From an uncultured Psychrobacillus sp. (GTDB lineage: Bacteria; Bacillota; Bacilli; Bacillales_A; Planococcaceae), in contig CAKQHO010000005.1 of the NCBI GenBank assembly GCA_934234185.1, forward strand, positions 13,994-77,993: a stretch of 64,000 nucleotides of DNA, written 5' to 3'. The first letter of the stretch is position 1. Each line of letters starts with the position of its first letter. Positions 1-8,440 of the stretch are shown here, piece after piece. The position numbers and the translations under genes were made by a program. Below the pieces are notes generated by a model that was not told where the DNA came from, did not search any database, and saw only the letters and a program-made list of their open reading frames with translations.

Positions 1-85
1 GGATACCCCTTCATCAATACTAGTGTTGGTGGACCAACAGTCGTGTAGAGTTTAGATGGAACTTTCTCGAATTTTTTGAGCAATA

Positions 86-93
86 GCCGATAC
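86..93 (+). promoter_or_regulatory. SigD-like -10 element upstream of rnhB
   Basis: The octamer GCCGATAC matches seven of eight positions of the SigD (flagellar sigma) -10 consensus GCCGATAT. It lies 33 bases before the rnhB start. No convincing TAAA -35 is present 14-16 bases upstream, so this may be chance. Nothing else could be assigned in positions 1-105; no end of rbgA, which precedes rnhB in B. subtilis, was recognised. Confidence 0.25.
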
Positions 94-126
94 ATAGAGT
101 AAGAATTGGGTAAAGTGGTGAAAACG

Positions 127-906
127 ATGAATTTACAAGAGATGAAGGACAAACTAGAAAAGACATTCGAAATAGAGCCGTGGATCCTGGAGTTAGAAAA
201 GGATACGAGAGCAGGGGCAAAAAAGCTATTAGAAAGCTGGAATAAAAAGCGAGAGCTTGTGTTGCTTACACGGGAATTACATCAGGAGAAGGTGGACTAT
301 GACCGAAGCTACACAAAAAGTCGAAATGATTTAGTTGCCGGGGTAGACGAGGCAGGGAGAGGTCCACTTGCAGGACCCGTCGTTACTGCTGCAGTCATTC
401 TAGCTGAAAATACCGAGAGGCTAGTGGGATTGAATGATTCGAAGCAATTATCCAAACTCAAAAGAGAAGAGCTAGCAGCAATTATAAAAGAGGTGGCAAT
501 TAGCTATTCTATTCATTTTCAATCTGTTGAAAAGATTGATCAGTTAAATATTTATGAAGCGACAAAGCAATCGATGGTAGAGGCAGTTAATACTTTAGAA
601 GTCAGACCACATGTTGTTTTGGTGGATGCTATGAAGCTTCCAATAGAAATAGAGACACACTCTATTATTAAGGGAGATGCGCTAAGCTTAGCTATTGCCG
701 CTGCTTCTATTCTAGCGAAGACTGCAAGAGATCAATATATGGAGAACCTTCATGAAGAATTTCCTCAGTATTTATTTCACAAGCATGCAGGGTACGGAAC
801 TAAAGAGCATGTAGAAAAAATAATGGAATATGGTCCAACCGAGCATCATCGGAAAACGTTTGAACCGATTAAATCACTTTTACTGAAAAGCGAGGTGAAT
901 GTATGA
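127..906 (+). CDS. rnhB: Ribonuclease HII
   Basis: Cleaves the RNA strand of RNA-DNA hybrids and removes misincorporated ribonucleotides in the cytoplasm. The 259-residue protein carries the RNase HII signature DEAGRGPLAGPV, with catalytic Asp74 and Glu75. Later acidic positions lie in VLVDAMKLP and in KTARDQYM. The roughly 65-residue N-terminal extension before the catalytic core is usual for Bacillus RnhB. ATG at 127 is preferred over in-frame TTG 106 and GTG 115/118, which lack a separate ribosome-binding site. The last four bases (ATGA) overlap the ylqG start, so the two are probably translationally coupled. Confidence 0.95.
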   Translation: MNLQEMKDKLEKTFEIEPWILELEKDTRAGAKKLLESWNKKRELVLLTRELHQEKVDYDRSYTKSRNDLVAGVDEAGRGPLAGPVVTAAVILAENTERLVGLNDSKQLSKLKREELAAIIKEVAISYSIHFQSVEKIDQLNIYEATKQSMVEAVNTLEVRPHVVLVDAMKLPIEIETHSIIKGDALSLAIAAASILAKTARDQYMENLHEEFPQYLFHKHAGYGTKEHVEKIMEYGPTEHHRKTFEPIKSLLLKSEVNV

Positions 907-2717
907 GCTATTCTTCCTTTTCTTCTATTACTGGAAATCATAACTCCTCTATTCAGCCTAGTACACAAGCTGCTATGAAGGAAGGACAAGTTGTTCATGG
1001 GACCATTAAGCAACTATTTCCTAACCAAATGGCAGAGGTGCAAATAGGTGGGCAGAGAGTAGTGGCAAAGCTAGAAGCACCGTTGAAAGCTGGTGATGCT
1101 CACTTTTTTCAAGTAACGAAAGGAGCCCCCGAGGTTCAATTAAAGGTTGTAACTGGTCCGCTTGGGAGTGGCCACACACCTGCTCAGCAGGCACAGCAGC
1201 TGCTTCAAGCGATGAATATGAATAAGTCGGTAGAGTTACAGGCGATTACGCAATTTTTTCTAAAAGAGCAATTACCTATTTCTAAAGAATTATTATTACA
1301 GGCGGAGCAGCTACTAAAACAATTACCACCGGGAACTACTATGAAGGCGGCCCTAGAAGCAATCCAAAAGATGATAGATATTAAAGTACCCCTTACTTCT
1401 GAAATGTTTCTTACTGTTTTAAGCGGCAAGTCAACTCAAGGTATGCTATCCTTGGTCCATCAGTTCAAGGACAGCTTACAGCAAGAAAGCACATTGCCTA
1501 CTATACGTAAAAACAATATATTAGAAAGTCTACAAAAGTTAGAGGAGCCATTCCGTTTGCCACAGGCTGGGGCTCTTTTAGGGAAGCAAATTTCCACACT
1601 CCTTGACTCAAAGGCAACCTTAAATACCCAATTACCAATTTTGCAAGCTTTAAAGGAAGCTTCCGTTCTACCTCCTCATTCGACTATCAGCTCCTTGGTA
1701 GAAATAAGCCAGGCGATGAAAGGGACTGCTGGAGAGCTGGTTAGCAAATTTCTACAAACGAACGACGTTGTCCCGCTTAAAAACTGGATACAGGAGCAAC
1801 CTCTGTTAAGCACTGCGCAAAAAGAGGAGTTATGGAATGTTATTCAGCGTATAAATAGTCCAAAAACTCTTCAAGATACCTTATTAAGAGTGTTTTCAGA
1901 GCAAAGCCAGCAAGCAATCTTCATGAAAGATAGTCTTGGCTTTACCCCAAGGGAGCACCTCTTAAGCCTATTAGGTAAAGGGGAAGCGAGAGAAGGAATG
2001 CAACAAGCATTAACACAATTAACGCAGCTAGGAAAGACAGCCCCCTTTATCAGCATGAGTCAGGCAGCAGAGGAATTAGTAGTTAATCAATTAGATGGCA
2101 AAGCAATGGAACACGCCATGAAAGAGGTATTGCGTTCTCTTGGCTTTAGCTATGAAGGAAGATTATCCGAGGCTCGTGAGGATGTAAGGCAGGTCTCTAA
2201 TCAGCTCAAGCCCCAACTAGTAGAAATACTCCAGCATTCACAGATATCCTCGTCATTTAGGGATGCAGCAGAGTCTTTATTGGGTAGGATGAATGGTCTC
2301 CAACTATTATCTGGAGAGAATGGTGCACAGCATCAGCTCTTAATGCAAGTTCCACTCGAATTGTTTGGGAAAAAATTGGATGCCACATTGGAGTGGAATG
2401 GCAGAATGAAGGAAGATGGGAAAATAGATGCTGATTTTGCTCGCATCCTCTTCTATTTACAATTAGATTCACTTGCTGAAACTGTAGTGGATATGCAGGT
2501 TCAAAATAGAGTGGTATCCATTACTTTATTCAATGAGCATCAGTATCTTCAAAATATGGTAAATGAATTAAAGGATCATTTGAAAAAGGGGCTGGCAAGT
2601 GTTGATTACAAGCTTTCCGGTGTCTTCGTGAAAAACTTTAAAGAACAGCAGCTGTCTTCCAAGTGGAAGCAAAAGTCGCAGGAGATAGTGGCTCAGGGAG
2701 TAGATATACGGGTATGA
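903..2717 (+). CDS. ylqG: FliK-like hypothetical protein YlqG
   Basis: A 604-residue Gln/Leu-rich protein at the ylqG position of B. subtilis. Most of it is helical, low-complexity sequence without recognisable motifs. The last ~110 residues resemble the C-terminal domain of the flagellar hook-length protein FliK: an ARILFYLQLDSL stretch, a VQNRVVSITLF strand, and a basic end. It has no signal peptide. It overlaps rnhB upstream by ATGA, and its TGA overlaps the ylqH ATG. Its function is not established. Being FliK-like and coupled to an FlhB-like gene, it may act with the type III export gate. That is inference, because the flagellar fliK proper is at 21331. Confidence 0.75.
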   Translation: MSYSSFSSITGNHNSSIQPSTQAAMKEGQVVHGTIKQLFPNQMAEVQIGGQRVVAKLEAPLKAGDAHFFQVTKGAPEVQLKVVTGPLGSGHTPAQQAQQLLQAMNMNKSVELQAITQFFLKEQLPISKELLLQAEQLLKQLPPGTTMKAALEAIQKMIDIKVPLTSEMFLTVLSGKSTQGMLSLVHQFKDSLQQESTLPTIRKNNILESLQKLEEPFRLPQAGALLGKQISTLLDSKATLNTQLPILQALKEASVLPPHSTISSLVEISQAMKGTAGELVSKFLQTNDVVPLKNWIQEQPLLSTAQKEELWNVIQRINSPKTLQDTLLRVFSEQSQQAIFMKDSLGFTPREHLLSLLGKGEAREGMQQALTQLTQLGKTAPFISMSQAAEELVVNQLDGKAMEHAMKEVLRSLGFSYEGRLSEAREDVRQVSNQLKPQLVEILQHSQISSSFRDAAESLLGRMNGLQLLSGENGAQHQLLMQVPLELFGKKLDATLEWNGRMKEDGKIDADFARILFYLQLDSLAETVVDMQVQNRVVSITLFNEHQYLQNMVNELKDHLKKGLASVDYKLSGVFVKNFKEQQLSSKWKQKSQEIVAQGVDIRV

Positions 2718-2989
2718 ATGAGGAAAAACACCAAAGAAAAGAAGCTATTGCGCTCACTTATAAGCCAGGGCTAGATGCACCTACTGTGATAGCAAAGGGA
2801 AAAGGAAAAATTGCTGATAATATCTTAGCGAAAGCAAATGAGCATGATATCCCCATTCAAGAGGATGCTAGCTTAGTGGAACTATTGGGGAAGCTGGATA
2901 TCAATCAGTCTATACCAGAAGAGCTATACCTAGCAGTAGCAGAGGTTTTTGCTTTTATTTACAAAATCGATAAGAGAATTCCTAAATAA
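2714..2989 (+). CDS. ylqH: FlhB C-terminal-domain paralogue YlqH
   Basis: A 91-residue soluble protein that aligns with the cytoplasmic C-terminal domain of the FlhB encoded at 30056-31141. AIALTYKPGLDAPTVIAKG matches FlhB AIALKYDDASMDAPIVIAKG, and the C-termini match as AVAEVFAFIYKI against AVAEVLAYVYRI. It starts just after where FlhB has its autocleavage motif NPTH (residues 276-279), so YlqH resembles the cleaved FlhB fragment and has no membrane part or cleavage site. ATG 2714 was chosen because it overlaps the ylqG stop (ATGA); the reading frame stays open upstream to 2663. The exact role is unknown. Confidence 0.8.
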   Translation: MNEEKHQRKEAIALTYKPGLDAPTVIAKGKGKIADNILAKANEHDIPIQEDASLVELLGKLDINQSIPEELYLAVAEVFAFIYKIDKRIPK

Positions 2990-3120
2990 CCAAAATACGG
3001 CACAATGTCCGAATATTCTTTGATTTGTATAATTATCATACTTTTGTGGACAAGTTGTGACAGCTTTATTACAATAATAAAGGTAGTAAATATGTTTGAC
3101 ATTTGATGGGAGGATGTAAA

Positions 3121-4281
3121 ATGAATATCCATGAATATCAAGGAAAACAACTCCTTAGACAATATGGGGTGGCAGTTTCGAACGGAATTGTTGCTTTCTC
3201 ACCTGAAGAGGCAGTAAAAGCAGCGAAAGAGTTAGGAACTGATGTAATTGTTGTCAAGGCTCAAATCCATGCAGGTGGCCGTGGTAAGGCTGGTGGAGTT
3301 AAAATTGCGAAAACGTTAGATGAAGTACGTGAGTATGCAAAGGAACTTTTAGGGAAAGTTCTAGTAACTCATCAAACGGGTCCTGAAGGAAAAGAAGTAA
3401 AACGCTTACTTATTGAAGAAGGAAGCGATATTAAAAAGGAATATTATGTAGGTCTAGTATTAGACCGTGCAACTTCTCGTGTAACATTAATGGGCTCTGA
3501 AGAGGGTGGAATGGACATCGAGGAAGTAGCAGCTAATACTCCTGATCGTATTTTCTATGAGGAAATCGACCCGGTTGTTGGCTTAACAGGATTCCAAGCA
3601 CGCCGTATGGCCTTCAATATGAATATTCCTGCCAAGCTTGTAAACAAGGCAGCTATATTCATGTTAGGACTATACCAGGTATACAAAGAAAAAGATGCGT
3701 CAATCGTTGAAATCAATCCACTAGTTGTAACAGGGGATGACAACGTATTGGCATTAGATGCAAAATTTAACTTCGATAGCAATGCTCTTTACCGTCATAA
3801 AGACATTTTAGAGTTACGTGACTATGATGAAGAAGATCCAAAAGAAATCGAAGCTTCTAAATATGATTTAAGCTATATCTCTTTAGACGGAAATATCGGC
3901 TGTATGGTTAATGGTGCAGGTCTTGCGATGGCAACGATGGATACAATTAGCTATTATGGCGGTTCTCCCGCAAACTTCCTTGACGTTGGGGGCGGTGCTA
4001 CAGCTGAGAAAGTAACAGAAGCGTTTAAAATTATCTTAGCTGATCCAAACGTAAAAGGTATCTTCGTAAATATCTTCGGTGGAATTATGAAGTGTGACGT
4101 AATCGCAGAGGGTGTTATCATCGCTGCGAAAGAAGTAGGACTTCAAGTACCATTGGTAGTGCGTTTAGAAGGAACTAACGTGGATTTAGGGAAGAAATTA
4201 TTGAATGAATCCGGATTAAACATTAATGCAGCAGATTCAATGGCAGACGGTGCACAAAAAATCGTTAATCTTGTAGGATAA
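3121..4281 (+). CDS. sucC: Succinyl-CoA synthetase, beta subunit
   Basis: Forms succinyl-CoA ligase with SucD, converting succinyl-CoA to succinate with ATP or GTP formation in the TCA cycle. The 386-residue length is standard. An ATP-grasp N-terminal domain begins MNIHEYQGKQLL. The C-terminal ligase domain holds GGGATAEKV and the NIFGGIMKCDVIAEG stretch. The start is ATG 3121 behind a GGGAGG ribosome-binding site at 3108-3113, and not the in-frame TTG 3103. It is followed 18 bases later by sucD. The 131-base gap upstream holds only weak promoter-like sequence. Confidence 0.98.
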   Translation: MNIHEYQGKQLLRQYGVAVSNGIVAFSPEEAVKAAKELGTDVIVVKAQIHAGGRGKAGGVKIAKTLDEVREYAKELLGKVLVTHQTGPEGKEVKRLLIEEGSDIKKEYYVGLVLDRATSRVTLMGSEEGGMDIEEVAANTPDRIFYEEIDPVVGLTGFQARRMAFNMNIPAKLVNKAAIFMLGLYQVYKEKDASIVEINPLVVTGDDNVLALDAKFNFDSNALYRHKDILELRDYDEEDPKEIEASKYDLSYISLDGNIGCMVNGAGLAMATMDTISYYGGSPANFLDVGGGATAEKVTEAFKIILADPNVKGIFVNIFGGIMKCDVIAEGVIIAAKEVGLQVPLVVRLEGTNVDLGKKLLNESGLNINAADSMADGAQKIVNLVG

Positions 4282-4299
4282 GAAAGGCAGGGACATAGA

Positions 4300-5202
4300 A
4301 TGAGCGTATATATTAATAAAGATACTAAAGTAATTGTTCAAGGAATTACGGGCTCAACTGCTCTTTTCCATACAAAACAAATGCTTGAATATGGTACAAA
4401 AATTGTAGCTGGGGTTACTCCTGGAAAAGGCGGTACAGAAGTAGAAGGCGTACCTGTATTCAATACAGTAGCTGATGCAGTGAAAGCAACAGGTGCAAAT
4501 GTATCTGTAATTTACGTACCAGCACCATTTGCTGCAGATGCAATTCTAGAAGCTGTAGATGCTGAGCTAGATATGGCTATTTGTATCACTGAGCATATTC
4601 CTGTATTAGACATGGTAAATGTTAAACGATACATGGAAGGCAAGAAAACACGTTTAGTGGGACCAAACTGCCCAGGTGTAATCACTGCTGACGAATGTAA
4701 AATTGGTATTATGCCAGGATATATTCATACAAAAGGACATGTAGGAGTAGTTTCTCGTTCTGGTACGTTAACATATGAAGCGGTTCATCAATTAACACAA
4801 GCTGGAATTGGTCAGACTACTGCTGTAGGTATTGGCGGAGACCCAGTAAACGGCACAAACTTCATCGACGTTCTAAAAGAATTCAATGAGGATGAAGACA
4901 CTTATGCGGTAGTAATGATTGGAGAAATCGGTGGTACTGCAGAAGAAGAAGCTGCTGAATGGATTAAAGCAAACATGAAAAAACCTGTTGTTGGATTCAT
5001 TGGTGGACAAACTGCACCTCCTGGAAAACGTATGGGTCACGCTGGAGCAATCATATCTGGTGGACAAGGTACAGCTGAAGGGAAAATCTCAGCAATGAAG
5101 GAAGCTGGCATGAAAGTTGCTGAAACTCCTTCTGTTATTGGTGAAACATTAATCGAGGCAATCAAAGAAGCGGGTATTTACGACGCTTGTAAAACACATT
5201 AA
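4300..5202 (+). CDS. sucD: Succinyl-CoA synthetase, alpha subunit
   Basis: The catalytic subunit that carries the phosphohistidine intermediate; His247 lies in GKRMGHAGAIISGG. An N-terminal CoA-binding Rossmann region (VQGITGSTALFHTKQML) and the GPNCPGVITADECKIG loop are intact. It has 300 residues, the family length. It is cotranscribed with sucC (18-base gap, AAGGCAGGG ribosome-binding site) and is followed by a hairpin terminator at 5269-5302. Confidence 0.98.
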   Translation: MSVYINKDTKVIVQGITGSTALFHTKQMLEYGTKIVAGVTPGKGGTEVEGVPVFNTVADAVKATGANVSVIYVPAPFAADAILEAVDAELDMAICITEHIPVLDMVNVKRYMEGKKTRLVGPNCPGVITADECKIGIMPGYIHTKGHVGVVSRSGTLTYEAVHQLTQAGIGQTTAVGIGGDPVNGTNFIDVLKEFNEDEDTYAVVMIGEIGGTAEEEAAEWIKANMKKPVVGFIGGQTAPPGKRMGHAGAIISGGQGTAEGKISAMKEAGMKVAETPSVIGETLIEAIKEAGIYDACKTH

Positions 5203-5268
5203 TAATCATTGAGAGTTATTGTACGGCTAGTGCCATGTAGATGTGACTAAGCACAAGCAATATAAAAA

Positions 5269-5310
5269 GGGTGTCCCGAAAGTAACTACTTTTTGGACAC
5301 CCATTTTACA
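5269..5310 (+). terminator. Terminator after sucCD
   Basis: GGGTGTCC (5269-5276) pairs perfectly with GGACACCC (5295-5302). Inside it, AAAGTA and TACTTT can pair and lengthen the stem. The tail is ATTTTAC, a weak T-run. It separates sucCD from dprA. Confidence 0.7.
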
Positions 5311-5346
5311 AATAACGAACACTTTAACCATTATGGGAGGAATTCA

Positions 5347-6246
5347 ATGGAAGAATCGAAGTTTTATAGTCATTTGCTCGCCCTGCATTATATATTCCCA
5401 GCACCACTTCAGCAATTATTCCCTCTAATTAAAAACACCGCTAACCTTTCCAATATGCATGAAGTTACCCCAAAAACTATCTCAGAAAACTGTAACGTAA
5501 CTTATAAAAAAGCGACTAATATATGTACTCTATGGAAGGAATATAAACATGGCAATCTTCATGAAATTTATGAACAAAATCAAATTATCCCCATTCTCTT
5601 TACAGATTCGAGATATCCGAAAAGCCTCTTGCATTTGTATGATCCTCCAGCTGTATTATACGCAAAAGGAAAAATAGAGCTTTTAAATAACAATAAGAAA
5701 ATCGCTATAATCGGTTCTCGCAAAGCAACTGACTACACAGCTAAGAGTATAGAACAAATTCTTCCTCCATTAATAAAGGAAGACTATGTCATTGTTAGCG
5801 GACTAGCTAAAGGGGCAGATACAATGGCTCATCAAATTACTATTCTCCAAAAGGGGAAAACTATTGCAGTCTTAGGTTCAGGCTTTAATCATATATATCC
5901 AAAAGAGAATGGCAAGTTATTAGAGAAAATGTCGAGCCAGCAGTTGGTGATAACAGAATATCCCCCATATATGTCCCCTAAAAAGTGGAATTTCCCTAAA
6001 AGAAACCGAATAATTAGTGGTTTGTCGGAAGGTGTCGTTATTACAGAGGCAGAAGTTAAAAGTGGTACAGTTTCCACGATGGAGCATGCACTAGAGCATG
6101 GAAAAGAAATTTTTGCAATCCCTGGACCTATATTTTCTCCTCTATCCTTAGGACCAAACCAGCTGATTCTAGAGGGGGCTAGACCTATTTGGGATGGTCA
6201 GCAAATACTAGAAGAATTACAAAATAGAAAAGAAAAAAATAGATAG
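5347..6246 (+). CDS. dprA: DNA processing protein DprA (Smf)
   Basis: Loads RecA on incoming single-stranded DNA during natural transformation. The 299-residue protein has the Rossmann-like DprA fold: IAIIGSRKATDY, IVSGLAKGADTMAH (the conserved SGxAxGxD nucleotide/DNA-binding motif), TIAVLGSGFNHIYP, and RNRIISGLSEGVVITEA. The start is ATG 5347 with GGGAGG at 5335-5340. The in-frame upstream region (5293-5346) overlaps the sucD terminator and was left out. No extra C-terminal winged-helix domain is evident, as in short Bacilli DprA. Confidence 0.96.
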   Translation: MEESKFYSHLLALHYIFPAPLQQLFPLIKNTANLSNMHEVTPKTISENCNVTYKKATNICTLWKEYKHGNLHEIYEQNQIIPILFTDSRYPKSLLHLYDPPAVLYAKGKIELLNNNKKIAIIGSRKATDYTAKSIEQILPPLIKEDYVIVSGLAKGADTMAHQITILQKGKTIAVLGSGFNHIYPKENGKLLEKMSSQQLVITEYPPYMSPKKWNFPKRNRIISGLSEGVVITEAEVKSGTVSTMEHALEHGKEIFAIPGPIFSPLSLGPNQLILEGARPIWDGQQILEELQNRKEKNR

Positions 6247-6263
6247 CAAATGAAAAGTCTTGC

Positions 6264-6278
6264 ATTTCTCAGAAAACT
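6264..6278 (+). promoter_or_regulatory. CodY-box-like site before topA
   Basis: ATTTCTCAGAAAACT matches 12 of 15 positions of the CodY consensus AATTTTCWGAAAATT. It overlaps a weak extended -10 candidate (TG, one base, TATACA at 6279-6286) in the dprA-topA gap. Chance matches are common in AT-rich DNA. Confidence 0.25.
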
Positions 6279-6347
6279 GTTATACATTTTGCAACAGGTA
6301 TTTGTTTTGAGTAAGAAGCGAGTTACCTTCTATAAGGAGGCACATCT

Positions 6348-8423
6348 ATGTCGGATTATTTAGTAATAGTGGAATCGCCAGCAAAGGCAAAAACAATAGA
6401 AAGATATCTTGGCAAAAAGTACAAGGTGAAGGCATCTATCGGTCATATTATAGACTTGCCTAAAAGCCAAATGGCCGTAGACGTTGAAAATAACTACGAA
6501 CCGAGATATATAACCATTCGAGGAAAAGGTCCTATTCTACAAGATTTAAAAAGTGCTGCTAAAAAAGCAAAAAAAGTATATCTAGCAGCCGATCCCGACA
6601 GAGAGGGAGAGGCAATTGCTTGGCATTTAGCAAAGGCTTTGAATGTGGATTTAGAGTCAGATTGTCGAGTGGTATTTAATGAAATTACAAAAGACGCTAT
6701 CTTAGAATCATTTAAACAGCCAAGACCTATCGATATGGATTTAGTCGATGCACAGCAGGCGAGAAGAATACTTGACCGCCTTGTTGGATATAACATTAGT
6801 CCGATTTTATGGAAGAAAGTGAAAAAGGGTCTTTCAGCTGGACGTGTACAATCCGTTGCATTGCGTTTGATCATTGATCGAGAGAGAGAAATTGAACGAT
6901 TTATTCCAGAAGAATATTGGTCTATAGAAGGAAAGTTTGAAAAAAACAAGAAATCCTTTAGTGCAATGTTCTATGGCAAAGAAAAAGAAAAAGCAACTCT
7001 TTCAAACGAGGATGAAGTGAAGGCAATCCTGAATGTAATGAAAGGAAATAGCTTTGAGGTTACAAACGTAGTAAAAAAAGAAAGAAAGCGTAATCCTGCT
7101 CCTTCCTTTACAACCTCCTCATTACAACAAGAGGCAGCAAGAAAGTTAAACTTTAGAGCAAGGAAGACGATGATGCTTGCTCAGCAGCTATATGAAGGAA
7201 TAGACCTAGGAAAAAAAGAAGGAACCGTCGGGTTAATCACCTATATGCGTACGGATTCTACAAGGATTTCGGAAACTGCAAAAGCAGATGCGGAAAGCTT
7301 TATCCAAAGTCAATATGGTCAAGAGTTTGTTACAGCAAAGAAAAATGATAAGCAGTCTAAAAATGCTCAGGATGCTCATGAAGCGGTAAGACCGACTAGC
7401 GTAACAAGAACCCCTGATTCATTGAAAAGCATTCTCTCAAGGGATTTATATAGACTTTATAAGCTAATTTGGGAGCGCTTTATAGCTAGTCAAATGGCAT
7501 CCGCGACATTAGATACGGTTGCAGTAGATTTAAAAAATGGAGATGCTATTTTTAGAGCAAATGGATCTCAAGTGAAATTTCCCGGCTTTATGAAGGTGTA
7601 TGTAGAAGGAACCGACGACCAAACGGATGATAAGGATAAGTTACTTCCGAAGCTGGAGGTCGGTGACAAGGTAGATGCGCTAGAAATAGATCCGAAGCAG
7701 CATTTCACACAGCCACCACCAAGATATTCTGAGGCTAGGCTAGTAAAAACCCTTGAAGAGCTAGGCATAGGTAGACCATCTACTTACGCTCCTACACTGG
7801 ATACTATTCAAAAAAGAGGATATGTGACGCTAGAAACAAAGCGCTTTATTCCGACGGAGCTTGGAACCATTATCCACGAGCTGGTCTCGGAGTTCTTTCC
7901 AAATATATTGAACATCGAGTTTACAGCGCAAATGGAAAGAGATTTAGATAGTGTGGAGGAAGGACTTGTTCCTTGGAAGGAAGTTATCGATGGCTTCTAT
8001 AAGGACTTTGAAAAGCATGTGAAGCATGCCGATGCCGCAATGGAAAAAATCGAAATCAAGGATGAGCCAACGGGAGAGGACTGTGAGCACTGTGGTTCTC
8101 CAATGGTTTATAAGCTTGGAAGATATGGGAAATTCATGGCCTGCAGTAACTTCCCAGATTGCCGAAATACGAAAGCAATCGTCAAAGAAATTGGGGTAAC
8201 TTGTCCTACATGTAAAGAAGGGCAAATTGTAGAGAGAAAAAGTAAGACAAAGCGTGTTTTTTACGGTTGCAATCGATATCCGGAATGTGATTTTGTTTCG
8301 TGGGATAAGCCTATCAGCAGACCATGTCCTAAGTGTAACGAAATGCTCGTAGAGAAAAAGCTGAAAAAAGGAATACAAATACAATGTGTTGCGTGTGATT
8401 ATAAAGAAGACCCGCAAAGTTAA
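6348..8423 (+). CDS. topA: DNA topoisomerase I (type IA)
   Basis: Relaxes negative supercoils by transient single-strand cleavage. The 691-residue length is standard. The N-terminal Toprim domain has Glu9 (VIVESPAKAKTIE) and the acidic AADPDREGEAIAWH motif (Asp82, Asp84). The active-site Tyr299 lies in GLITYMRTDS. The C-terminal third carries three Cys4 zinc-ribbon repeats (CEHCGSP, CPTCKEG and CPKCNEM, each with a second Cys pair). A strong ribosome-binding site (AAGGAGG) precedes ATG 6348. trmFO follows 17 bases downstream, as in B. subtilis. Confidence 0.98.
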   Translation: MSDYLVIVESPAKAKTIERYLGKKYKVKASIGHIIDLPKSQMAVDVENNYEPRYITIRGKGPILQDLKSAAKKAKKVYLAADPDREGEAIAWHLAKALNVDLESDCRVVFNEITKDAILESFKQPRPIDMDLVDAQQARRILDRLVGYNISPILWKKVKKGLSAGRVQSVALRLIIDREREIERFIPEEYWSIEGKFEKNKKSFSAMFYGKEKEKATLSNEDEVKAILNVMKGNSFEVTNVVKKERKRNPAPSFTTSSLQQEAARKLNFRARKTMMLAQQLYEGIDLGKKEGTVGLITYMRTDSTRISETAKADAESFIQSQYGQEFVTAKKNDKQSKNAQDAHEAVRPTSVTRTPDSLKSILSRDLYRLYKLIWERFIASQMASATLDTVAVDLKNGDAIFRANGSQVKFPGFMKVYVEGTDDQTDDKDKLLPKLEVGDKVDALEIDPKQHFTQPPPRYSEARLVKTLEELGIGRPSTYAPTLDTIQKRGYVTLETKRFIPTELGTIIHELVSEFFPNILNIEFTAQMERDLDSVEEGLVPWKEVIDGFYKDFEKHVKHADAAMEKIEIKDEPTGEDCEHCGSPMVYKLGRYGKFMACSNFPDCRNTKAIVKEIGVTCPTCKEGQIVERKSKTKRVFYGCNRYPECDFVSWDKPISRPCPKCNEMLVEKKLKKGIQIQCVACDYKEDPQS

Positions 8424-8440
8424 GAAAGAAGGATTAGAAT

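Noticed and set aside
1..105. Possible end of rbgA (ylqF), expected upstream of rnhB
   Set aside because: None of the three frames gives a recognisable RbgA C-terminus; an open +1 frame to the stop at 46-48 is too short to assign.
6494..6949. 151-codon minus-strand frame inside topA
   Set aside because: Lies antisense within a well-conserved gene, with no family signature and no ribosome-binding site of note.
7944..8417. 157-codon minus-strand frame inside the 3' part of topA
   Set aside because: Antisense shadow of the zinc-ribbon region; composition is unlike a real protein.
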